Positions 35,280 through 49,053 of a stretch of DNA of 64,000 nucleotides are shown in pieces. The stretch comes from Chaenocephalus aceratus (Eukaryota > Chordata > Actinopteri > Perciformes > Channichthyidae): positions 41,430,025-41,494,024 of the forward strand of contig CM043789.1 in NCBI GenBank assembly GCA_023974075.1, written 5' to 3'. The notes under the pieces are model-generated. The model did no database searches, was not told where the DNA came from, and saw nothing but the letters and a program-made list of their open reading frames with translations. Numbering within the stretch: the first letter of the stretch is position 1; the number at the start of each line of letters is the position of its first letter. A program made the position numbers and the translations under genes.

Positions 35280-36868
35280 CCTTGGTTATTGCTGCTATCT
35301 CTCTGAAGGAGGGGCAGCTTGGGCGCATTGGTGTTGCCAGTCTATGACAGAGCACAAGCCGCCATGAGGAAGTTTACCGTTCAGGGACGAAGGTTTCCTG
35401 GCACGCATTCTTTCCTATGGACGAGAGCTCTAGTTAGATTCAGGGTCCACAATTGTTTAGTCTCACTGATAAAGAATGTTGATTATTACACTCTGAACTA
35501 GTTAAAACCTCGAGCTGCAGAAAGAGTTCTTCAGAATTGGTTTAGCAACCGCTGTGTCAACTCGTGACACACCACCTGTCTTGTCAATTCTCCGTCCGTA
35601 ACTCAAAATAAACCGTCAGTGTTTGCCATCAAAGCTCCAGCTCTCCTCGTGCCTCTCTGAGTCCTGTTTCCAATTGCTTCAGAAGTTTCCCCCACATGTA
35701 TCACAGTCATGGTATGACCGGTAACTAACAGTAGCTAAAGAGAACCCTAACAACTTTGGGAGGAATGTTAAAAATATTAACTTGACAGGATGAAAGGAAA
35801 TTATTTCTTTAACACAAAGCATAGAAGGGGACATCAGAAGAGCCTGTTTGTGTCATTTCCCTCAAAACAACAAGTATAATTTATTCTCTTTTATTCAACA
35901 AAAATAGTGTCAAAGAAAATAGGATTTATTTCTACTTGGATTTGATTTCCTTCAAAAACTGCTTTCGTTTAGTAAAATGAATTGACTTATTTGATAGTTG
36001 TGTATTTCGTTAAAAAGTATAGCCAGTTGAAATGTTATATATTAAATAACCACATTTAGTAATTATTATATTGCACATTTAATTCATATTTAATAAACTT
36101 CCAATTTCAAATACTCATGATTCTTTTTTGTTTTTAAATGTCTATCTGTTTTTGGGATAGACCCCTTATGTACTATCATAATACATTTCAAAAATGTTCC
36201 ATTGATTTTCTATTTGATGTGCAAATCCCTCTCAAAATGTTAAATGATAAATAACAGATTACAAAATATATATATATATATATATGTTTATTTATTTAAT
36301 TTAATTTTAAAATGTAATCTGTTATCCACTGGGAAGTAGCATGATACATATATCCTTTGTGTGTGTGTCTCCTTCAATGGAAACGTCTATGTCTTGTTTT
36401 CTGTAACCCAACACTCCTTGCTGGCTTCATCGTCGAATCGCACTGACATGTGAAAATCTCTTTCCTAAAACTGCAGCATGCAGAAGAAAGATTTTGGATT
36501 AACTCCGGCAATAATCTCATTCCTCTTTTTCTAAAAACGATTCACTGTAAATCTCACGCTCTCCAGAGTCCCACCTTTAACTCGGTCTACATTCATGTTG
36601 ACTTGGTGTTTCATATCGAGGTGAGTGAGGAGTAGAGCGCGCTGAGGTTTCCTGACCTCCACATAACCCTGATTTAAGACAGACTGATGCTTTCTGATCT
36701 CTGCAGCTCTCCCCCAAACCTCCCTCTCCCACTCTGCGTCTCCCCCTCTCTGTTCTGTGCAGTGTGTACAGGCTGCCTGTTTGTGTACCTGCAAACTGAC
36801 AGGCTTTGCTTTGATCAGGACTGAACCTCGGGGGCAACACAATGCTGGCCCTCCTCTCTGGTTGTGTA

Positions 36869-36869
<1 letters not shown>
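35280..36869. other. Intergenic, nothing recognised
   Basis: AT-rich with no supported gene. It contains a small inverted repeat (13-bp arms, 36251-36263 and 36313-36325) around an (AT)n core. Confidence 0.5.
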
Positions 36870-36917
<48 letters not shown>

Positions 36918-36929
36918 ATACACACACAC
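36870..36929. repeat. (CA)n microsatellite
   Basis: CA repeats ending in CATACACATACA. Confidence 0.95.
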
Positions 36930-37082
36930 CACAGAGGCAGAGCGAGATGATGTGAGATAGATAGCGAAGTCTTTGATGTGCTCAACATTTTCAACAGTTT
37001 CAAACGGCTGCAGTCATAATGCAGCAGAGAGTAAGAGGAGATGGCGCAGAGAAAATTGGATGACGACTAATTGCATTTTTTT

Positions 37083-37200
37083 TTTAGATAAAAGTCGGAA
37101 TTCAGAGAAAAAGTTGGAATTTTTAGAAAAATGTCGGAATTCTGAGAAAAAAGTCAGAATTTTTTGAAAAAAGTCGGAATTTTGAGAACAAATTCAGAAT
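37083..37200. repeat. Degenerate ~20-bp tandem repeat
   Basis: Units around GAGAAAAAAGTCGGAATTCT, at least five diverged copies. The same GAGAAAAAAGT motif occurs at 33960-33990 and, inverted, at 13785-13860. Confidence 0.75.
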
Positions 37201-37514
37201 TCTTACCTAAAACGAAAAAGATTACAATATTTAGAAAGGGGTCTGAATTTCTGACTTCAATAGAACTAACTCAGAATTCTGAGTATAAGTTGGAATTGTG
37301 ACCTTAAACTACAAAAAGTCGGAACTCCAACTCCGAAGATTGACCAATCAAACCTAAAAGGGGCTGATGGGAAAAATCCCAGGGGACGGGCTCGTCGTCA
37401 TTATTTCTTCTCGACATCGAGACCCTTACTACTTGTCCCTCTGACTGACAGACATCCGGTGCCTGGCTCTCAGAGTGAGCACCCTGCTACGGTGATTAGC
37501 AGCTACCCTGCAAA

Positions 37515-37538
37515 TGTGTGTGTGTGTGTGTGTGTGTT

Positions 37539-37574
<36 letters not shown>
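37515..37574. repeat. (TG)n microsatellite
   Basis: TG repeats with a TTTGTTTG interruption. Confidence 0.95.
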
Positions 37575-37576
<2 letters not shown>

Positions 37577-38815
37577 CAAGAAAGAGCTCTGGAGAGATTT
37601 TAAAGTGGCCAAATTGGCTGCTCTGATGCCCCTTTTCTGACCCCTCTTCAGTGAGCCAACAAGCAGATGGCAGTCAAGTAGTCAGACGGCGGGTGGATGG
37701 ATCGGAGGTTGAAGGCGTGGTTTGTACGATGAAGTGTCGGGTTACCTCACTTCTCCTTCCCCAATCCTTTTAGGACAGGCGTAAGGGCCGCGGTAAGTGA
37801 TTTTTTCATGGGTTATTAAACCGTCTATTCAGTGAGCCAGCTGAATCCTGCCCCCCCGCTGCGCCACACGCACGATTATGGAGGCTGCGGATGTCACTCT
37901 TATCTCCTCGGATCATCTCACAGCATCATCTTGAATATCTGCTCATCATCCGTTCATCCGTTACATCAGCCCTGAGCCACACACGTGTCATTTATTCCCC
38001 CACACCGACGCCTCGATGATGTCGAAATTATTTTGTGCCCAGGTAAACGCCTAATGTTCCAGGCACGGATCTCGTCTCCCAGGACACTTTTTCCTCTGCT
38101 GCTGAAACACTTGAAAGGTCCAATCAGAAATAATGATCCCCAGCGCCCATATTGAGCACACATGACAGTGATTTGGCACTATCTACCTGTCATGGAGCAA
38201 TGCATGCCCGCCGGGTTATTAACTGACAACACGGGGTGATGAGAAATGAAATATAGTTTCCACACTGGATCTAGGTCAGGCCAGATCTAGAGTTCTGGTA
38301 TGAGATGGGCTCGGGGGTAGAGAAAAGGCCCAGGAAACATGGCATTTTTTAATATTTTCTTACATTTGTCCTGCACGGTTAACCACTCGATGCCAGAAGC
38401 TATTTGGGATAGAGCCAGTGCATTCTGCAGAGAAAAAGCAGGTGTGTGAGTCTGCTGAAATAACACCCTGTTTGCTCACAATTACACTCTATTTTGGTGA
38501 GCTGCTGACAATTAGAAACAAAAGGAGGAGGGATGTATTTTGACAGCCAGGCTTTTCCAGAATACCACGACTGACAGCAGGACACTGTCTCCGCTGACCT
38601 ACTGGACACTGTACAATTAGCTATTGTTGTCTTAAGACCTGTATTTAGTCCCCACAGTGTCAGACAGTTAAAGCCAGACATGCAGGTTTCAATTGGTGTT
38701 CATTGCAAGAGTTTCCATCATACAGTCAACGCTAGTTTCATTAACCCATGACCGAAACCTTTGCCAACACTCAGGGGGGATTACATCGTGACTACGTCAT
38801 CAGCAGAGATCGGGT
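37575..38815. other. Intergenic, repeat-poor
   Basis: No gene is recognised. About 37790-38260 is free of obvious repeats and of moderate GC, so it is a plausible place for conserved non-coding elements. Cross-species comparison would be needed. Confidence 0.4.
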
Positions 38816-40545
38816 CGTTACTCAAAAAAAGCAATATATTACATAGTACTTTAAAAAAGTAATATATTACTTTACTTCGTTACTCTCTACATAAACGCGT
38901 TACTTTACTCGTTACTTTACTCCCAGGGCCGCCCCTCCCTACAGGCAGATCACGCAGACTGCGGAGGGTGCTTCATTTTGCCTCATCTGAAGCGCAAATG
39001 CAGCGCAATGCAGCGCACCTACAGCGCGTTACTTTACTCGACATCCTAACTCTGGATTCGGAGGTCCTCCTTAGCTATTAGCTTCACGTTAGCATGTAGT
39101 CTTTGCAGGTGTTGAGGTTTGAGGCTGTGTTTGCAGCAGTGGATAAAAGCTTCTGGCCTGGGGCCTCATTTATAACGCCATGCGTAGGATTCACGTGGGA
39201 AGGTTGCTTATACGTAGTAGAACTCCAAAAAATAGGTACAGACATTTTCTGACATTTTCCGATTCATCAAACATTGCGTACCGGTGAGGAAAGTGCGTAC
39301 GGCACTTCCTACGCCGGTTTCCCTTTATAAATCACAACCGACTCGAAATGCGGTGCAGCTTTTGCGGGCTTCACGTAACGCCCATATTTGCCTATAAATA
39401 GTCAAAAACGCCGATTCATTCATTCATTCATTCTGACTGACTGCATGAAGAAGATCGCAGGAAATGACGACAGAACAGCTAAAACAGACGTCTCACACCG
39501 TGTCAGATTTTGGTTATTTTGGGGAGGTGGAGATAAATCATATTGTTTGGTGGATGCCGTTTAAACCAGAGTAGCAGCATGGAGGTCGGATCGTCACCAA
39601 AATAAATAAATAAGTGGTCCGAAAAAGGTTCATGACAAAAACAATACACACAGCCTTCCTCAGGCAGTGTGTTTGCACCGGGGACAGGAGATAACTGTTG
39701 ATGAGAGACTGTAAGAAATGATCGGGGAATCCCTCCGGAGTGGAGTCATGACGACTGGATCTGAATTATGTTTTCGTATTTGGTGGTTGGTAGTATATAA
39801 AACCATGCTCGTACAACCTATAGAAATGCAAAACCGCATCATTTATGAGAAAACATTTCATAACATTAACACAACATATTCGAGGTGGTTTTAAATAACA
39901 TATCCGTATTTATTTCTTTAGTTATGTTTTTGTGTGCACTGAGGAGTCTCAAACAGGCGTTTGTTTAATCACTTTAAGATTGGCTTTAATCAATGTTTGA
40001 AAATGAATTCTTCATATATGATAAATGAGAGGTAACATTTTGTTTATGGTATTATTTCCACATATTTCTCTCCATTCTTCCTTCTGGTGTCGCAGTTTCT
40101 CGTCTCTCCCGTTGTTGTGCTTAGTACGTATGCATGGGTTAGAGTTTGCGTGGAGGACCGCACGTTTTCCCGTCAAGTTAGTATTTTATAAATCGCAAAC
40201 ATTGCGTAGAAACTGGCGTACGCCATCTTTTGAGCGTATATCCCTTTATAAACGAGGCCCCTGGACACAGTTTGTACCTCACCGCCACATTCCTGTCCTT
40301 TCTTCGGACAAACTCAAAATATTGGGCAGACCTCCACCCCTCGACTGTTATCGCTGTTGACTGAATGTTACGTAAATATAAACCTGCGGCGGAAATCCCT
40401 CTTGTCTGTCAAAGGGAGAATCTAGTAATTATTTAGTAGGCTAACTGTAGAGTGATTACTGAATTATAAAAGTGGCACGTTACATTACTCCGTTACCGAC
40501 AAAAGTAATATTATTATATAATATACACGCAACTCTGGTCATCAG
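38816..40545. mobile_element. Older repeat with GTTACTTTACTC blocks, host of the next element
   Basis: Left (38816-39030) and right (40440-40545) parts share GTTAC/GTAATATATTA-rich composition and appear to be the two ends of one element. No family is assigned and the limits are approximate. Confidence 0.4.
39161..40260. mobile_element. 1.1-kb terminal-inverted-repeat element, 3-bp duplication
   Basis: The ends are GGGCCTCATTTATAA and, inverted, GGGCCTCGTTTATAAAGGG. CTG flanks both sides (39158-39160 and 40261-40263). Several TTTATAAATC/TTTATAAATCGC blocks and GCGTACGCC are internal. There is no recognisable transposase. A 3-bp duplication fits PIF/Harbinger, although CTG is not the usual TWA. 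Confidence 0.75.
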
Positions 40546-40740
40546 GGTACAAAAAAAGGTAAACTGTATTCCCTTACAGTTACATAAAAAAACGATGTAA
40601 TCAGAGTTCTGTTACATTCTTAAAATTGGGGATTACCAGCAGGAGGACAATACTTAAAAACAAAAAAGAGCATACTGTGTCTATTCTTTGTAAACTGTAC
40701 TGTTCTGCAATACTTTCTTTTTCTTTTCTTGTTCTTAACT
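40546..40740. repeat. Dispersed repeat shared with 63240-63870
   Basis: Blocks CTGTATTCCCTTACAGTTAC and TGTTCTGCAATACTTTC recur near 63320 and 63840. This copy lacks the element inserted at 63421-63787 and so serves as a paralogous empty site. Confidence 0.6.
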
Positions 40741-41315
40741 GAAACAACCCAGTGGATCCATAACTGTGTTGACATTACTGTCATAGTTCCCAAAAGACAA
40801 CACAATAGCTTGTGCAAATTGATGTAGTTCAGTGTGTGATCCCATGGCAGCAGAGATGCAGCTTTTCCTGCATAATTAGGACAATATTGATTGATGTGCT
40901 ACGCCGCTCCATCCCTGTAATCTGCAGAGATCTGGAGTTACGCTCCATCACAGTTTTCAAAGATTGCAGAGCGGGGTGAATCCTGCGATGGCTGACCGCC
41001 TCCCTTCAGGTGGTCCAGACTTCATTACAGACCGGGAGTCCGTCTACAAACAGCAGAAGTCCCTCATATCGCACTCACACATGCCAAGATGAAATTGGAG
41101 ATTGAAAACTCACATTAGAATAATATATGTGGCAGCTCAAAGATTAACTCGGTCTACAAGATGCATGTAAATGTTCCAATTTCCTCTTCCTCTGATTCAG
41201 GGTTCACAGCTGAGATGGAGGCTGCTGGCCTTCTAAACCTTTGGAAAAACATGAAACAGCTGAGAGTGTGTGACGGCCGATGCTCTCTTGTTACAGGCCC
41301 AAATATACAGACTGC
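40741..41315. other. Intergenic, nothing recognised
   Basis: No supported gene or repeat. Confidence 0.5.
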
Positions 41316-41323
41316 AATTAACC

Positions 41324-42782
41324 CAGCGTTTCTCAAAGTGTTGGGGCACAGAGATGTGATAGGTGGGTCGCGAAATACAAAATATTTTTTTATTTAAAAA
41401 AAATAAATACATTTTTTTTCTTTTTTTTCACACTGGTGGAATATCAAGACAATGGCCCGGCCCACACATCAATGAAAGCGACCCTCTACCACACAAAACA
41501 ACACCTGTAAATAACCCAATTTGTGTTCTTTGAAATTGAAAAGGATATTGCATTGTGTTTGTTACTTTCGTTGCAGTTGTATGTCTTAAGTGTAATTTGG
41601 CATGCTTTTATTTTGAAGGCGAGTTTACGCTGTTGACAGTTGTTGTTGCTATGGAAACAAGAAACGTTTCACAGCGGGCGGAACTTGTCATAAAGTCCGC
41701 TATAATAAAGCCCACCCATTTAGAGGGAAGATATGACTGGTCAATTGTACTCTCTATTGACATTACTCTCTGGCCCTCTGTGAATTCATAGCTGGACGTC
41801 CAATCAGCTCCTGTCTTCACCTCGCAGAGACGAGCTTCTTTCATTTAACCCTTCACATTCAACTGAAACTGAATAGGCAGATTCAAAGGATTTATTTCTT
41901 TGGACATTTTATTTTAAATACAATTTAATTAAGTTATTTTTGGTAAAACTAATGACAAATATTACCATAAACATATTTAAAAAATATATAAAGAAAAATA
42001 TAATTTGTTTTAATGTTTTTAAATATTATTTTGTAGAATATCTTAGGCCCTCAGAGACAGGCTCGCCACTGGTAAAAAATCTCTCATACACACATGTGAA
42101 ACGCTCTCACAGCACATATCACGATTATTAAAAACGATTCACCATTTACTTAATTTATTGAAGAAAATAATTTGAAAAGTATGTTTTTAACAGTTGATTA
42201 CCCTGAACTTTAAGTATAATTCAACTGAAAAACCTATTTAAAAAAAAATAAAATCGTTTTATTTCGATTATGTTGTTTTCATAATCGTTGCAAGCCAAAA
42301 TCGTAATTGCGATTAAAATATGATTAATTGAGCAGCCCTAGCTCAAAGTGCACCAGATTGATGCATTTAACTTCAACATTTAAAAAAAATGCCCCCGGAC
42401 CCAGAGGATGTGACGTCCACCACCAAATAAAGCAGGTTAAAATAATTAAATTGCTACATTTTATTTTAGTAAACACTGAAAACGGGTCCCACAGACCCAA
42501 ACAGCACTCAAAGGTTAAAGGTAGCATATAATAATGTTAAAATGTTCTAAATATATACACTGCAAAAAAACAAAAAAGAGGAGTAAAAGCAGACCACGAC
42601 TTGTTTTATTTTTTGAAAGTAGCTCTCATCCTGAAAAAGGTTGGAGACCCCTGTTATAGAACGATACATTTGACAATTTTAAGCTTGGCCTACCATTTTA
42701 TTGGAGCGATGAGGAACAGGTGGGGCTTGAAAAGGCCCGCCTGTTCAAAGTGGGAACGACAGGGAAAGTTTGAGAACCACTG
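41324..42782. mobile_element. hAT-type element, 8-bp TSD AATTAACC, with nested fragments
   Basis: A 1459-bp element. The ends are CAGCGTTTCTCAAAGTG and, inverted, CAGTGGTTCTCAAACTT, with perfect AATTAACC duplications at 41316-41323 and 42783-42790. The interior holds a TAATTGAGCAGCCCTAG end (about 42325), a block matching 22566-22690 (about 42575-42655), and AATAACCCAATTTGTGTTCT, shared with 55432. It therefore carries insertions of other repeats. No transposase is seen. Confidence 0.88.
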
Positions 42783-42790
42783 AATTAACC

Positions 42791-44692
42791 TAAGTGAAAA
42801 TGTCTTTACTTGAAATCATGCAAATGAGTGAGACCATGAAATAGACGCTTGGAGACTTCCCTCACCACACCTGGCTGCGAGAAACCAGCCGAGGGACGTC
42901 ACGTCCTTTTCAGGGGTCATAGGTCAAGTTATTGAAGTGGAAATCAATGGTGGATTCCCAGGTGGCCTTAAGAGGACTAGAAAGGAAAGGAACATTTCAA
43001 ACAAATAAATAGCAGCATTTTCAAGGTGCCCTTCCTACTTCACAGCTGTGGATTGATCTCGCCGGTTTAACCCAAAGGAGGTAGCAAAGAATGGGAGATA
43101 GCCTCGCTGTGACTTGCTTGCTTTTATGTGATTGTTACTTTTTCACCTTGCTGCTGACATGTTTCCTCGCTGTACTGGTGCCAGTGAGGCTGGGACTGTG
43201 CAGACGTACAGGCAGCTAGTCAAGGGTAATCTACTTCACGCAGCCTCGGCGTAAACTTAGATACAGTCACGTCTCACAAGTCTTTGAAAATAATTGTTTT
43301 AAAGCTCAATTAATTGGGATAACTTTCTGATGAAAGCTAAAAAGGGAGCTGGGGCTTACATTTCATCCACACATGAAACCTTAAAGGAAACTGTTCACAG
43401 TCTGGATCATTGATAACAAAAAGTAGCATTGTAATTAGTGTTTGCATTTCGGCAACGTAGGATTCTGTATGTTTGCCATTTAATGTGCCATACAGTGTGC
43501 AAAGGCTAATGTCACTGCTTTCATATATTTGTTCGGCTAACGAAACACATGCATGTGGTATAATTGTATTAAATATGATCTTTAACATCAAGCAAGTCCA
43601 ACAACACAGTTCAGCAGGACAGCTAATGCTACTAGCCTGCTGCAGTTTGGGAAAAACAACGGTGACCCGAGCTCAGAGCCCTGCTAGTGAGCTAATAGCT
43701 AGCTTACAACAACAAGAGTAAGTGACTGTTAGCAGTTAGCATGACTTCGAGCAGGAAACGGTCAAATCACAGATTCAAGGCAAAGCAGTCGGGGACTATC
43801 AGAGGGAAAACCAGAAAACATGTTGATCCAGTTCCACCAAAGTCCTAGAGCTTTATGCACTTCTCGGAGAAAGCTAAAAGCCCTGCGCTCACAGTTATCA
43901 GGGGCACACCATTGGAGTGACAGAGACTCGTCAGTGTAGCATCAACATCATGTTAAAGCTGTTCTTTCAAGGTAACAACGCCCTTTGGTTAAAATCGCAG
44001 TAGCAAGTGAACAGTTTATGCTTTCGTCCTTTAAATATATTTTGTGCAAGTTCATAATGACGATTTATGTAAGGACAAATGAGAAAAACTAAACCCAGAA
44101 CAAACCGAGTCTCAGTGGCTTCATCCCCGGCTGCATGCCAGATTAAGAAGTGATGTGTTTGGCAGTGATCCGCCCCAACACCCCGTCCTCGTGCATCTGG
44201 GTACCACTTTCTCCCAGATTGTTCTTTGCAAGCCGCTCTGTGATGTGTGCTGTTATCTCACTGGGATGCATGCATAGATCAGTTTAATACCAGGCCGCTG
44301 ACCTGGGAGACCTCTTTGTAGCGCCATCGCCTCTCCTATTCGGCAAGATAAATATCAGGGAGAACAAAGAACCTGCCTCGCATTTCCGCCATGACTTCAA
44401 TGGGCACAGCAGGACCCTGTCTATCCAAATGGTGTTTTTTTGGGTAATCCGTGCCCTTGGTTGCAGAGAGAAGAGGGGGTTCTGTGTGGATTGGTATGAT
44501 TATGGCTATCGGTTGCCCTAAACACTGGCTCCAACCAAGGTGAATAACAAGCACTATGCTTCCCCCTATTCGCATGAATGATGACCCCCCCCTTTATCGC
44601 CCCAATACAACCGTATTGCCACAGCGATGACGAAGAAAGAGTGGGAGGCCTAGCATTTGTTTGGTTGAGGACAGAGTACTTTTATTTTGTGG
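42791..44692. other. Intergenic, nothing recognised
   Basis: Unique-looking DNA with no gene supported. Open frames of up to 84 residues lack domains. Confidence 0.5.
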
Positions 44693-44700
44693 GCTGTTGT

Positions 44701-45562
44701 CAGGGCCGGCCCTGACCAATTTGCTGCCCTAGGCAAGATTTTAGCTGGCGCCCCCCCCCCCCACAACTGCAGACACTTACACTTACTATGACTCGCGCGT
44801 GCAATGTTGTGTATATTGTGTAATACTGAAGTTGAAAGCATCAATCTGGTGCACTTTGAGGAGATCTATGGATACATCTCTCAACACCCAGATGAAACAG
44901 AACTGTAAGTAGATTTTCTTTATGGATATTTTACAAATCACTCCCCTTTTAAACTATATTCTTGTTTATTAATAACAACTTTTTTGTACTGTCATATAGT
45001 ATTTTATACCTGTTTTTCACCTATTCTCTTATTTGTTTATAACTATAATGATCATATAAAGGTGTGCCTTTACCTCACTGAGCTGAGGTTATCAGAGCCT
45101 TTCAGTCAGGAGAGAGCTCTCTAAAGCTCTCCCCCCGCGGCCGCTTACACAGTACATTCCAATGTTAATAAAAGCACACACAAGCTGTTTACGTTTTTTG
45201 GGAGTTTGATTTATTTTAAATTAACACAAATATAAAATTAAAACTTATAATTGCACACTAAAACCATTATTTCAAAAAAAGAACAATTTCACATAAACCT
45301 CTGGTTTTTACTGGGGCTGGGGCAGTTCAACTTGATTTGGGGGGGGGTGTGCCATAGTTTATGGGCGCTGTACGCAATATAGGCGTATAAGATAATAAGA
45401 TGTACTTTGTTGATCCAAAATCGGAAAATTGTGTTGTTATGAAATTAAATATATTTTTTTTAATTTCTAACTTCTTTTTTTTCTCCCCAATTTTCAGCGC
45501 CCCCTATGGGTTGATGCGCCCTTAGCATTCGCCTATACTGCCTATGCCGAGGGCCGGCCCTG
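44701..45562. mobile_element. hAT-type non-autonomous element, 8-bp TSD GCTGTTGT
   Basis: An 862-bp element. The ends are CAGGGCCGGCCCTGAC and, inverted, CAGGGCCGGCCCTCGG, with perfect duplications at 44693-44700 and 45563-45570. Each end contains its own GGGCCGGCCC palindrome. GGCGCCCCCC and GCGCCCCCTA blocks are sub-terminal. No ORF. Confidence 0.93.
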
Positions 45563-45570
45563 GCTGTTGT

Positions 45571-47855
45571 TGTAGATTTGTAAATTCTTTACCGAGCTGG
45601 AGCTAAAGGTCACGGCAGGCCTTGGTTAGGCTGGAAACACCATGACATGTTTCACTGACAGTTCATCTAACATTATCGTGCTTTAGTTAGTTGTTGGTTA
45701 CAGGGACATTTCTGAACTTTTATTTGATCTGAATCCCCGAATTGATTTGATCTTGCAGCTGGTCCTTATCATCGGTCTGGGTTTCATTACGGCAACAACA
45801 ATGTACGGTTGACGGGCATATGTTGGAGTTATTGAAACTCTTTTATTAGAATCGTGCATCTTATCAGAGATATCATCTGATGGCGGTCCCTCTCAACAAC
45901 AGCTATTCATAACCTCTGTAGTCTTTGTAATAATGCTTCTACCAGGTGTCTGGCCAGTGAAAGTCAGCATGCAAATACTCTTCTTATATTTTCCGTAGAA
46001 TTACCAATGGTGCTAAAAATGAAAGTTGACTTGAGAACATGATCAATGGCCGCCAATTATCTCAATATGTTGAAATAAAAAAAGGAAGAAGGACGTAACA
46101 AAAGCAACAATGTTAAGCAGTCTTCCACTCCTGAAGAAATGCTTAAAGTAGACAGAATGAAATGACCAACGACAGAAACACTGCAGCATACTGAGTGTGT
46201 GACAGGTATGAGGGTTAGGAGTCTCATCAGGGACGTTTAGAGAAGAGACATATGCCATTCGACAGTTTCATCACAAAGTCTCATTACCTCGGTCAATGTA
46301 GCTATGTTTTGGGCTTGGTTCATCTGTTTGTCTGTCAGCGGGATAGTGGAAGAACTACTGGGCTGATCTGTAACTTTGTGGATGGGAGGAAGCACCGATT
46401 CAATGGTGGTGTCGATGGAAATCACGAGATGCATCCACACGCGACGTCACAATTATTAGTGACACTGAGCATCAGTAAAGCAAGTGATGTCTTAAAACCA
46501 TACTATATGTTGGAGATGTAAAACATACTTTTACTAAACACCAACAGAAGTAAATACACTGATTACTTTTGACTCCTGTATTGAAGGAAACCAATCCCGT
46601 ATTTAGTTCTGAAGTAGTTCTTTACTCTTGAGTTACAGAAACTATCACTAGAGTTCGGAGAGTTTAGCAGCCCACCCTCTATCCCCCCAGCTCTTTCCTG
46701 TAGTGACCGTAAAGAAGCCCCCAACGGTGCGTTCCCAATCCTAATTTGTCCCCTGGTTACTCCGAGTCCTTCCTGCAATACGGTATGGATCTCATGGATG
46801 CTGCAGTCACGTTATGCTTATGGCTGTTCGCTGGATGAACTCTCCATCAGCCCGGGTATGTGCTCCTACCTCCAGAGGGCTCTCATCTCCGTCCCTCGCT
46901 CCGAGGAGACTTTGAATTAGTCTAATTATCATCGCCTGTGTCACGGAAACATGAGAAGGAAGGTGTCGTCCCTAGGAGGCCTTCTTAGATTTGACGCTGT
47001 GTGTGTGTGTGTGTGTTTATGATAATGCGGGTGGGCGAGTGTGTCTTTTATGAATTGCCACAGCTGTGTTAGACAGCTGCTAGAGGGGCTGTATTCAGTG
47101 AGCGCCCCTCCCCTTTCGTTACCGCTGAAAACATGCCCCCTCTTCCCGTACACAAACAATTATGAGTACAGTCTATCTCACACACTCAGGGCTTCCTATA
47201 ATTACAGAGTTCATTGCTTACATTGAAGAAAATATGCAAATTCATTCTGATCACCCTCAAGAACCGTTTGAGAGCACATTTCAGGTTCGTGTGTGCTCTC
47301 TTTTCTTGTTGATGTTTTGAAGAACATTTCATCCTGAGCCTGGGGTTCTGAATCAGAGTGCCATATTGAAAAGACCTCCTTCCCTTGTAGCAGTTGTGTG
47401 ACATTAGCTGTGGGCGATGGTGGCCGCCCCCCCCCCCCCCCCCCCCCTGTGATGTGTGCAGACTCAGCAGATTGTTCTGTTATCTCGTGGCCTGTGAAAA
47501 GTTCACGATGTTCAACGTGCACAAAACCCCAGCTCCCTATATGAAGGATTGAAGAGATAGACTCTCTCTCGTGGGGATTTGGAGCGCTGTTGGTATGTGG
47601 TGTCTTCCTGCTACGTTAACGCTTTGTTTGTGGCCCCGGGGTTGGAATAAAAGCTCCAGCTATGGTAAGAGTGTGATGAAAAGGGCTTTACATGTCCGTC
47701 TGTGACTCAGCACTTTTAACAAAGAAAGGTTTAATTCATCTTTGGAAATGTGGGGAAAAGATGATATGAGTGAAATCCTCTTTATTGGTACACACACGTC
47801 ACAGCACTGCACACACAGGGACATGTTGTATTAGGAGCAGTGGGCAGCCATTATA
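45571..47855. other. Intergenic, mostly unrecognised
   Basis: No gene. It contains a poly-C run (47427-47446). A block near 46335-46400 (GGCTGATCTGTAACTTTGTG, GATGGGAGG) resembles a degraded dispersed repeat, which I cannot confirm. Confidence 0.45.
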
Positions 47856-48180
47856 CAGTGGTGCAGGAATGAGTCCTAACACCTGGAAATTATTATTTGA
47901 CCACCTCCGGTTCCCGTGTCTTAAAGTCAACGTTTTTTTTAACCGTTAATGGTTAGAAGCCAGAAAAGGTAAAGGATAATAAGACTACTAAACGTTATCA
48001 AACCGAACGTTAGCCACATTTAGCTTAGCAGCGGTAATGTGAAGTCGTCTGACTATTGTGTAGTTTGTGTATAGCCTAACGTTAGCTTTTGAATTGTGGA
48101 GATTGCATTGCTATATAGATTAAGAGCTATGAAAGTCCTTTAACCAAAATACATTTTCGATACTGATGTTGATAGTTTAA
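47856..48180. repeat. Unnamed dispersed repeat, copy 3
   Basis: Shares GTGGTGCAGGAATGAGTCC with 9271-9290 and TATAGCCTAACGTTAGCTTT with 10280-10300. Confidence 0.65.
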
Positions 48181-48398
48181 ATGCAGCGGATCCAACGGAG
48201 CAGCAGTAAAGCTCGATGGAGGTCCATCGTCCAGAGTAAGAGCAGACCCCTGCTACCTTTCCATCAATTTACAAGACTTCTTTAAGACCTTAAATATCAA
48301 AAACTCAAAAACAAGACATTTTAAGGATCCGGGTCCACCCTGTTGAGTGCCATGTTTTGCTTTTTGACTTTGCTTTTTGTTGTTATAGCACTTGTTTT

Positions 48399-48399
<1 letters not shown>

Positions 48400-48457
<58 letters not shown>
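48400..48457. repeat. (CA)n microsatellite
   Basis: A pure CA tract. Confidence 0.95.
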
Positions 48458-48459
<2 letters not shown>

Positions 48460-49053
48460 TACTAAATATACTTCACACAATAATGTCAGGCATATTCCTA
48501 CAACATATACCATTACAGTTGACAGTAAGCTGGTCCTACCGATCAAGGCACAGAGAAAAACTATTATTGGTGCAGTGTGTTTAGAGGGGTTAATAAAGTG
48601 GAATTATTTAGTAAGGCAAGGCAAGTTTATTTATATAGCACCTTTCAACACAAGGCAATTCAAAGTGCTTTACAAAAAATGAAAGACATTAAGAAAAAGG
48701 CATTTAAAATCAGTCATTAAAAAGAAAAGCTAATAAAATAAACATTAAAAGAAAAAATACATGGATAAAAGTTACAGTGCAGTCTAAGATATGAATAGTT
48801 CAATTAAAAGCAGCGACAAAAAGAAAAGTCTTCAGCCTGGATTTAAAAGTAGTCAGAGTTGCAGCAGACCTGCAGGTTTCTGGGAGTTTGTTCCAGATAT
48901 TTGGAGCATAATAACTGAACCGCTGCTTCTCCATGTTTAGTTCTGACTCTGGGGACAGAAAGCTGACCAGTCCCTGAAGACCTGAGAGATCTGGATGGTT
49001 CATAGTTTAGCAGTAGGTCAGAAATGTATTTTGGGCCTACAGTAAACCATTCA

